Shown here: piece after piece, positions 7,591 to 11,926 of the stretch
Position numbering within the stretch: position 1 is the first letter of the stretch
Layout of the letters: every line of letters begins with the position of its first letter
NCBI GenBank assembly: GCA_024762375.1
Contig: JANTHQ010000026.1
Coordinates: forward strand, 1-11,926
Direction: 5' to 3'
Source: Anaerolineaceae bacterium
GTDB lineage: Bacteria > Chloroflexota > Anaerolineae > 4572-78
Length of the DNA: 11,926 nucleotides
Position numbers and translations under genes: made by a program
The notes under the pieces: model-generated
The model's input: the letters and a program-made list of their open reading frames with translations, nothing else
Database searches by the model: none
Told to the model about the DNA's origin: nothing

Positions 7591-7620
7591 ATGATATCAG
7601 ATATTTTTGTTGAATTACAA
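7591..7620 (-). promoter_or_regulatory. Candidate proximal promoter of rpoB
   Basis: TTGTAA (7615-7620), an 18-nt spacer and TATCAT (7591-7596) lie on the minus strand. A TG one base upstream makes an extended -10. A start near 7584 would put the 29-nt palindrome at the 5' end of the RNA. This site is weaker than the distal promoter at 7752-7780. Confidence 0.45.
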
Positions 7621-7751
7621 CACCTGCTTTTCGAGGTAATTAAATGCGGTATAACGAGGATAGTGTTGAACACCCGCCTCCCCTAAAACGCTCCGCCATC
7701 ACAACATTGTGTACTTTCGAGGCAAAACCCGCCCGCAAACCGCAATGTTAC

Positions 7752-7780
7752 ATTATATGCATCGGGGTATTTTTTGTCAA
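7752..7780 (-). promoter_or_regulatory. Perfect-consensus sigma-70 promoter upstream of rpoB
   Basis: On the minus strand TTGACA (7775-7780) and TATAAT (7752-7757) both match the consensus at 6 of 6 positions with the optimal 17-nt spacer. It lies 25 bp beyond the metK terminator and 298 bp before the rpoB start codon. Transcription is expected to begin near 7745. This makes rpoB an independent unit, rather than read-through from metK. Confidence 0.85.
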
Positions 7781-7804
7781 TTTGACGACTCGTTTTTCAC
7801 ACGC

Positions 7805-7837
7805 AAAAGACAGAGGCTCCATGATGAAGCCTCTGTC
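7805..7837 (-). terminator. Intrinsic terminator of the kinase-ahcY-metK operon
   Basis: The perfect 10-bp arms GACAGAGGCT (7809-7818) and AGCCTCTGTC (7828-7837) enclose a 9-nt loop and are followed on the minus strand by UUUU (7805-7808). It begins 20 nt after the metK stop. No T-run follows on the plus strand, so it acts in one direction. Confidence 0.88.
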
Positions 7838-7857
7838 CGGAAAATACAAATTACAGA

Positions 7858-9063
7858 CTACAACCCGGCTTCTTGTCGCAGAATGTCGGCTTTGTCGGTG
7901 CGCTCCCATGTGAAGTCCACATCGGTGCGCCCAAAATGACCATACGCCGCTGTCTTTTTGAAAACCGGTTTCCGCAAATCGAGGTTTTTGATGATTGCCG
8001 CCGGACGCAGGTCGAAATGTTTCTCAATCAGTTCGACAATGCGGTCATCGCTGACTTTCCCCGTGCCGAAGGTTTCAACCGCCAGCGATACGGGGCGTGC
8101 CACACCGATGGCATAACTGACCTGCAATTCCACGCGGTCAGCCAGTCCCGCCGCCACGATATTTTTGGCGATATAACGGGTCATATATGCCGCCGAGCGG
8201 TCAACCTTGGTTGCGTCTTTGCCGGAGAATGCGCCGCCGCCGTGCCGCGCCACACCGCCGTAGGTGTCCACAATGATTTTCCGCCCGGTGAGTCCGGCAT
8301 CGCCCTGCGGGCCGCCGGTGACGAATCGCCCGGTGGGGTTGACGAAAATTTTGGTGTCATCGTCCATCAGTTCGAGCGGGACGACTTCATTGATGACATG
8401 TTCAATAATATCGCGGCGAATTTCTTCCTGTGCCACATCGGGGCTGTGCTGGGTGGAAATGACCACCGCATCCACACGTTTCGGCTGGCCGAAAGCGTAT
8501 TCCACCGTTACCTGACTTTTGCCATCGGGGCGCAGGTAATCGAGCGTGCCGTTTTTGCGCACCTGTGACAGCCGGTAGCACAGTTTGTGCGCCAGCGACG
8601 CCGTCAGCGGCATCAGTTCTTCCGTTTCGTTGCAGGCAAAACCAATCATCATCCCCTGGTCGCCCGCACCGGTGTCGAGTTCATCCCGAAGTTCGCCTTT
8701 TTTGGCTTCCAGCGCTTTGTCCACACCCATGGCGATATCGCCGGATTGTTCTTTGATACTGACCAGCACGCCACACGTTTCGGAATCGAAGCCGTATTTG
8801 GCGCGGGTATAGCCGATTTCCTCAATAGTTTCGCGCACGATTTTGGGGATGTCCACATAGGCGCTGGTGGTAATTTCGCCCATCACCGCGACCAGCCCGG
8901 TGGTGGTTGCCGTTTCGCACGCCACACGCGCCATCGGATCCTGTTCAACAATTGCGTCCAAAATCGCATCGCTGATTTGGTCGCACATTTTGTCGGGGTG
9001 TCCCTCCGTCACCGATTCACTGGTAAAAAACAGTTTCGGGGAGGTCATAAATGTTGTACTCAT
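7858..9063 (-). CDS. metK: S-adenosylmethionine synthetase
   Basis: Makes S-adenosylmethionine from methionine and ATP, releasing phosphate and pyrophosphate; cytosolic homotetramer in characterised bacteria. The 401 residues are close to the usual 380-400. Visible motifs are the substrate/metal block ESVTEGHPDK (16-25) with His22, Asp24 and Lys25 equivalent to E. coli H14, D16 and K17; the hexapeptide GAGDQG (132-137); GGPQGDAGLTGRK (250-262); and the P-loop-like GGGAFSGKD (275-283). All key residues are intact. The ATG at 9061-9063 has GGAG (9071-9074) 7 nt upstream. A second in-frame ATG at codon 6 would also leave a full-length enzyme, but has no better site. It is the last gene of the operon behind the SAM-I riboswitch, so its product should repress its own synthesis, and a strong terminator follows it. 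Confidence 0.98.
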   Translation of the reverse strand: MSTTFMTSPKLFFTSESVTEGHPDKMCDQISDAILDAIVEQDPMARVACETATTTGLVAVMGEITTSAYVDIPKIVRETIEEIGYTRAKYGFDSETCGVLVSIKEQSGDIAMGVDKALEAKKGELRDELDTGAGDQGMMIGFACNETEELMPLTASLAHKLCYRLSQVRKNGTLDYLRPDGKSQVTVEYAFGQPKRVDAVVISTQHSPDVAQEEIRRDIIEHVINEVVPLELMDDDTKIFVNPTGRFVTGGPQGDAGLTGRKIIVDTYGGVARHGGGAFSGKDATKVDRSAAYMTRYIAKNIVAAGLADRVELQVSYAIGVARPVSLAVETFGTGKVSDDRIVELIEKHFDLRPAAIIKNLDLRKPVFKKTAAYGHFGRTDVDFTWERTDKADILRQEAGL

Positions 9064-9129
9064 AATTTTTCTCCAATTAACACTGATTAACTAACATTAA
9101 CAAATCCTGCGGTGAGCAACTCAATTTTT

Positions 9130-9164
9130 CATTGATGATTGATAATTGCTCATTGTTCACTGAT
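9130..9164. repeat. Five degenerate 7-bp tandem repeats between metK and ahcY
   Basis: Read on the plus strand: CATTGAT, GATTGAT, AATTGCT, CATTGTT, CACTGAT, in perfect 7-bp register, ending at the base before the ahcY stop codon. The consensus is roughly NATTGAT. This resembles the heptanucleotide STRR sequences of cyanobacteria. It may be a slippage-derived filler; no coding or regulatory role is evident. The rest of the 101-bp spacer is A/T-rich, with the metK ribosome-binding site at its end. Confidence 0.6.
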
Positions 9165-10430
9165 TTACGTTCCTTCTTGCCAGCTATTGAGGTATGCAAT
9201 TTGCTCTTCGGTGAGAGTATCAATTTTCACACCCATCGCTTCGAGTTTATAGCGTGCAATTTCCATGTCGATATCATGCGGCACGGCATACACTTTCTTC
9301 TCCAAGTTGTCGGCGTTTTGACGCATATACACCGCACTGAGTGCCTGATTCGCAAAACTCATGTCCATCACGGTGGCGGGATGCCCTTCGGCGGCGGCGA
9401 GGTTCACCAACCGGCCTTCACCCAGCAGGCGGATACTGCGTCCGTCCGGCAAGAAATACTCGTCCACAAATTCGCGCGGATGGCGTTTTTCCACAGCCAT
9501 CTCTTCCAGCGCGGGGATGTTGATTTCCACGTTAAAGTGACCGGAGTTGGCAACCACACAGCCGTCTTTCATCACTTCAAAATGATGCTTGTCAATCACA
9601 TGTTTGTCGCCGGTGGCGGAAACGATGAAATCGGAAATGGGTGCGGCTTCCATCATCGGCATGACGCGGTAGCCGTCCATCATCGCTTCCAGCGCTTTCA
9701 GCGGGTCAACTTCGGTAACGATGACATTTGCGCCCAGCCCGCTGGCTCGCATGGCGATACCGCGACTGCACCAGCCATATCCGGCAACGGTGAAAGTTTT
9801 GCCCGCCAGCAAAATGTTGGTGGCGCGAATGATACCATCCAGCGTGGATTGCCCCGTGCCGTAACGATTGTCAAACAGGTGTTTGGTCATCGCATCGTTG
9901 ACAGCAATCACCGGAAAGCGCAATTCGCCATCTGCCGCCATCGCTCGCAGCCGAATGACGCCGGTGGTGGTTTCTTCCGTCCCACCGATGATTTCCGGCA
10001 CTTGATTGGGGCGTTCGGCGTGCAGGGTACTGACCAAATCCGCGCCGTCATCCATCGTTATCATCGGGTGATGGTCGAGCGCGGCATTGAGATGCTGGTA
10101 ATAAACTTCGTTACTTTCGCCTTTGATGGCATACACCGGAATTTCAAACGCCGACACCAACGCGGCGGCGACATCATCCTGCGTGCTGAGCGGGTTGCTG
10201 GCGGTCAGCACCACATCTGCGCCACCGGCTTGCAGAACTCGCGCCAAATTGGCGGTTTCGGTGGTAACGTGCAAACATGCACTGAGTTTCACGCCTTCCA
10301 ACGGGCGTTCTTTTGAAAATTGTTTCATCAGCGAGCGCATCACGGGCATTTCTTTGTATGCCCAGTCAATTCGCCAGCGCCCTTTTTCGGCTAAACTAAG
10401 GTCTTTTACATCAAATTCTTTTAAAGTCAT
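9165..10430 (-). CDS. ahcY: S-adenosylhomocysteine hydrolase (adenosylhomocysteinase)
   Basis: NAD-dependent cleavage of S-adenosylhomocysteine to adenosine and homocysteine, which relieves product inhibition of methyltransferases. It is 421 residues, the short class without the roughly 40-residue insert of E. coli-free proteobacterial and plant forms. Matched active-site residues (human numbering in brackets) are His54 (55), Asp128 (131), Glu153 (156), Lys183 (186), Asp187 (190), His298 (301) and His350 (353). The NAD-binding motif is GYGWCSRG at 217-224, with Glu240 at the ribose-binding position. The C-terminus ends NSWQEGT and lacks the HYRY-type tail. The start is the ATG at 10428-10430 with AGGAG 6 nt upstream. 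The frame stays open a further 29 codons, but that part is repeat DNA between genes and has no ribosome-binding site. It lies between the kinase and metK. An inosyl-homocysteine preference, known in methanogens, cannot be excluded. Confidence 0.96.
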   Translation of the reverse strand: MTLKEFDVKDLSLAEKGRWRIDWAYKEMPVMRSLMKQFSKERPLEGVKLSACLHVTTETANLARVLQAGGADVVLTASNPLSTQDDVAAALVSAFEIPVYAIKGESNEVYYQHLNAALDHHPMITMDDGADLVSTLHAERPNQVPEIIGGTEETTTGVIRLRAMAADGELRFPVIAVNDAMTKHLFDNRYGTGQSTLDGIIRATNILLAGKTFTVAGYGWCSRGIAMRASGLGANVIVTEVDPLKALEAMMDGYRVMPMMEAAPISDFIVSATGDKHVIDKHHFEVMKDGCVVANSGHFNVEINIPALEEMAVEKRHPREFVDEYFLPDGRSIRLLGEGRLVNLAAAEGHPATVMDMSFANQALSAVYMRQNADNLEKKVYAVPHDIDMEIARYKLEAMGVKIDTLTEEQIAYLNSWQEGT

Positions 10431-10456
10431 ATCTGCTCCTGTATTGTGGTTGATTT

Positions 10457-10518
10457 GTTGATTGGAGATTTGTAATTGGCGATTGGCGTACCGTAATCTC
10501 CAATAACCAATCTCCAAT
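10457..10518. repeat. Opposed heptad repeats and 10-bp inverted repeat between kinase and ahcY
   Basis: On the plus strand GTTGATT, GGAGATT, TGTAATT, GGCGATT run in 7-bp register (10457-10484). On the minus strand AATTGGA, GATTGGT, TATTGGA, GATTACG do the same over about 10492-10519. The decamer ATTGGAGATT occurs at 10461-10470 and, inverted, at 10495-10504 and 10509-10518. The last copy reaches into the kinase stop codon. The opposed arrays could form a hairpin of about 10 bp in the operon mRNA. This fills most of the 87-bp spacer before the ahcY ribosome-binding site. Confidence 0.6.
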
Positions 10519-11486
10519 TATCTGATTTTCTCAAAAAACGCCGCCACATCCGGCGAAACCTCAAAATTTTCGGCATACCGCGCCGCGAACTCATCCACCG
10601 AATAGCGATGTTTTTGCGTGCCGTGCGATTCGATGGCATAGGTGGCGGTCAGCGTGCCGAGCCGCCCCGCATCTGCCAGCGAAAGCCCGTTCACCAGCCC
10701 CGCCATCAACCCGGCGCGATAAGCGTCGCCCGCGCCGGTTGGGTCCAGCACCGCTTCGGGGGTGATAGCGGGAATATCAATCTGCTCATCGGCGGTGTAA
10801 ATCGTGGAGCCATGCTCACCTTTGGTAACGATGATGGTTTCGGCCATACGGCGCATCTGTTCCAGCGTCAGCTCGGTGCGCCGTTTGATGAGTTCAAATT
10901 CGTAATCGTTGACAATCAAAATGCGTGCCCCATCGATACCGTCAATCAATTGCTCTTTGGAAAAGAGTGGGATTTGCTGGCTGGGGTCGTACACATACGG
11001 CACACCGAGCGCCTTGCATTCGGTGACATAATCTGCCATCGCCTGCGGCGCATTCGGCGAAATGGTTGCCAGTTTGATGGACTGATACTGTTGCGCGCCA
11101 AATTGCACTCGCCCGGAATGCGCCATCGCGCCGATGAAAAAGTTGGCAATTTGGCGATTGCCCCGGTCGGTGGAAACAAAAAACGACGCCGTCAGCACAT
11201 CGGGTACGTGCAACACGGCAGAAGTATCCACACCACGCGCTTCCAAATCGGCGATATAATCGGCGGCATCATTTCCGACACTCGCCATGAGCAAGGGTTT
11301 TTGTCCCAAAAGTGCCAAATTATACGCGATATTCCCCGCCGTGCCGCCCCGTTCGCGCCGCAGCGAATCTACCAGCACGCTGATGGAAAGTCGCTCCAGT
11401 TGCTCGGGCATAATATAGTCGGTAAAACTGCCCGTAAACGACATAATATAATCGAAGGCCATCGAGCCGGTAACTGCAATTGTCAT
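10518..11486 (-). CDS. PfkB-family sugar/nucleoside kinase, probably adenosine kinase
   Basis: A ribokinase-like kinase of 322 residues, the usual size for the family. The N-terminal signature GGTAGNIAYNLALLG is at 47-61. The C-terminal signature DPTGAGDAYRAGLMAG is at 248-263, with catalytic base Asp254 and the GAGD anion hole. The lid begins after MTIAVTGSMAFDYI. Specificity cannot be read from the sequence alone. Adenosine is favoured because the gene is first in an operon with ahcY and metK under a SAM riboswitch, where ATP-dependent conversion of adenosine to AMP would pull the reversible AhcY reaction forward. Inosine, guanosine or ribose are the alternatives. The start ATG (11484-11486) has GAGG only 4 nt upstream, a tight spacing. 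A nearer ATG is out of frame. The gene ends 87 bp before ahcY. Confidence 0.9.
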   Translation of the reverse strand: MTIAVTGSMAFDYIMSFTGSFTDYIMPEQLERLSISVLVDSLRRERGGTAGNIAYNLALLGQKPLLMASVGNDAADYIADLEARGVDTSAVLHVPDVLTASFFVSTDRGNRQIANFFIGAMAHSGRVQFGAQQYQSIKLATISPNAPQAMADYVTECKALGVPYVYDPSQQIPLFSKEQLIDGIDGARILIVNDYEFELIKRRTELTLEQMRRMAETIIVTKGEHGSTIYTADEQIDIPAITPEAVLDPTGAGDAYRAGLMAGLVNGLSLADAGRLGTLTATYAIESHGTQKHRYSVDEFAARYAENFEVSPDVAAFFEKIR

Positions 11487-11498
11487 ACATCCTCACAT

Positions 11499-11518
11499 AA
11501 AAAAAGCCGCAACGCGGC
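11499..11518 (-). terminator. Riboswitch-controlled terminator before the kinase gene
   Basis: GCCGC (11514-11518 on the minus strand), a GTT loop and GCGGC (11506-11510) are followed by seven U (11499-11505). The stem has only 5 bp but all are G-C. It lies 10 nt after the last riboswitch helix and immediately before the kinase ribosome-binding site, the usual place for a SAM-I expression platform. When SAM is bound, transcription should stop here. Confidence 0.7.
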
Positions 11519-11528
11519 AGAATGATTT

Positions 11529-11630
11529 CTCATCTTTCAAAGCCAACGCTTTGCAGGAATTGGCACCGGAGACCATTCGGTCAGGTTGCCGGGGGTTCAT
11601 AGAGCCTGTCTCTCCGCCCCTCTGGATGAG
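11529..11630 (-). ncRNA. SAM-I (S-box) riboswitch
   Basis: An S-adenosylmethionine-sensing leader RNA of about 102 nt. The closing helix P1 pairs CTCATC (11625-11630) with GATGAG (11529-11534). The core follows the S-box pattern: AGAGGGGCGGAGAGAC, the kink-turn region with TATGAA, CCCCGGCAACC, then GGTGCCAATTCCTGC. Helix P3 is GACC/GGTC (11571-11574 with 11579-11582). Helix P4 is CAAAGC/GCTTTG (11538-11543 with 11548-11553). It precedes a kinase-ahcY-metK operon, a fitting SAM-related target. High SAM should stabilise P1 and favour the terminator at 11499-11518. Confidence 0.95.
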
Positions 11631-11662
11631 TGTCCAGACTATTTAATTTAAAACCGAAAGAA

Positions 11663-11691
11663 ATGATAGCATGGCGGTTTCTATTTGGCAA
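11663..11691 (-). promoter_or_regulatory. Promoter of the riboswitch-kinase-ahcY-metK operon
   Basis: On the minus strand TTGCCA (11686-11691), a 17-nt spacer and TATCAT (11663-11668) each match the sigma-70 consensus at 5 of 6 positions, and a TG one base upstream makes an extended -10. The expected start near 11656 is about 25 nt before the riboswitch, giving a leader of about 170 nt. Confidence 0.75.
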
Positions 11692-11747
11692 AAGCCATCG
11701 TGCTGATTTTGATGCCGGGTACATACGCCAAACCGCCACAAAAAAAT

Positions 11748-11776
11748 TTGTGCATTTTTGGCAAAAATATGATAAA
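11748..11776 (+). promoter_or_regulatory. Candidate promoter for the response-regulator gene
   Basis: On the plus strand TTGTGC (11748-11753), a 17-nt spacer and GATAAA (11771-11776) lie in an A/T-rich stretch. An alternative -10 is TATGAT at 11768-11773. A start near 11783 would give a leader of about 75 nt. It is divergent from the methyl-cycle promoter, whose -35 lies 57 bp away. Confidence 0.4.
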
Positions 11777-11857
11777 ATGGGTAACGAGTGACGAGTTTAA
11801 AGTTTTGGAACAAATTGCCGAAAAATAACTATAACCAAATCGAGGATAAATAACGTT

Positions 11858-11926
11858 ATGGCGCCCACCGTATTGGTAATTGATGACGATTTTGCTTTGA
11901 CAGAACTGTACAGTTTTTCATTGAAC
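11858..11926 (+). CDS. Response regulator receiver domain, first 23 codons (cut by window edge)
   Basis: The visible residues MAPTVLVIDDDFALTELYSF have the first beta strand and the acidic pocket (Asp9, Asp10) of a CheY-like receiver, followed by the start of helix 1. In the family this pocket binds Mg2+ next to the phosphorylated Asp, which lies beyond the window. The output domain is not visible, so DNA-binding and stand-alone types cannot be told apart. The ATG is preceded by GAGG (11842-11845), 12 nt away, a rather long spacing. It is the only plus-strand gene seen. Confidence 0.8.
   Translation, partial: MAPTVLVIDDDFALTELYSFSLN

Larger units (their letters stand above)
7455..7745 (-). 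promoter_or_regulatory. Long structured 5' leader of rpoB
   Basis: This stretch of about 290 bases has no supportable gene. If transcription starts after the perfect promoter upstream, all of it is untranslated leader. It can form a 6-bp closing pair, TGCGGT with ACCGCA, enclosing about 88 nt with an inner GCCTC/GAGGC helix. Further on are the 29-nt inverted repeat (7544-7572) and a GCCCG/CGGGC hairpin (7510-7524), then the ribosome-binding site. The pairings are read from sequence; a regulatory role is inference. It does not match any riboswitch class I recognise. Confidence 0.45.

Noticed and set aside
7645..7745. tRNA-like element in the rpoB leader (a TTCAA loop word and a 6-bp closing helix)
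   Set aside because: The putative T-stem does not pair, no anticodon or D arm fits, and the spacing to the closing helix is wrong for a tRNA.
7644..7913. 89-codon plus-strand frame in the metK-rpoB spacer
   Set aside because: It has no ribosome-binding site. It crosses the rpoB promoter and the metK terminator hairpin and runs into metK; those features explain the sequence better.
9132..10316. 394-codon open frame on the plus strand opposite ahcY
   Set aside because: It is antisense to a clearly conserved ahcY. Its His- and Phe-rich composition is typical of a complementary-strand shadow.
10431..10517. Upstream extension of ahcY by 29 codons
   Set aside because: The frame is open, but the extension is encoded by repeat DNA, lacks a ribosome-binding site and is not family-like, whereas AGGAG precedes the ATG at 10428-10430.
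10457..10518. CRISPR-like repeats
   Set aside because: The units are 7-10 bp with no regular unique spacers, so this is short tandem or inverted repeat DNA.
11769..11828. 19-codon small ORF (begins MIKWVTSDEF) just before the response regulator
   Set aside because: Its start overlaps the predicted -10 box, so it would not be transcribed from that promoter, and it has no ribosome-binding site. It stays only as a remote possibility.

Overview
The window (about 53% G+C by eye) holds conserved housekeeping genes. All complete genes lie on the minus strand, and one divergent gene begins at the right edge. Three signs suggest a Chloroflexota (possibly Anaerolineae) bacterium: a SAM-I riboswitch outside an obvious Firmicutes context, a long-type S12, and an RpoB with a large acidic insertion. 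This placement is inference, not proof. No mobile elements, CRISPR arrays, tRNA or rRNA genes were seen. I found no undescribed multi-gene system; the points of interest are gene order, leader RNAs, promoters and residue-level oddities.

From right to left, which is the direction of minus-strand transcription: (1) A near-consensus promoter (11663-11691) drives a SAM-I riboswitch (11529-11630) with a short terminator, followed by a PfkB-family kinase, ahcY and metK. The unit closes with a strong terminator (7805-7837). It is an activated-methyl-cycle operon. MetK makes SAM, AhcY splits the S-adenosylhomocysteine left by methyltransferases, and the kinase probably removes the released adenosine so that AhcY runs forward. 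(2) rpoB follows as a separate unit, with a perfect TTGACA-17-TATAAT promoter, a second candidate promoter and a leader of about 290 nt that can form several stem-loops. (3) The str genes rpsL, rpsG, fusA and tuf (only the first 32 codons of tuf are present) have their own strong promoter (3515-3543) and a leader of about 200 nt with three stem-loops, one of them terminator-like. rpoC, which normally sits between rpoB and rpsL, is absent.

At the right edge a plus-strand gene begins whose first 23 codons encode the start of a response-regulator receiver domain. Its candidate promoter is divergent from the methyl-cycle promoter.

The two spacers inside the methyl-cycle operon contain degenerate 7-bp tandem repeats resembling the short tandemly repeated sequences known from cyanobacteria. 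RpoB has changes at rifampicin-pocket positions (E. coli D516 is Q and R529 is T) and roughly 150 extra residues after its conserved FDGA motif.
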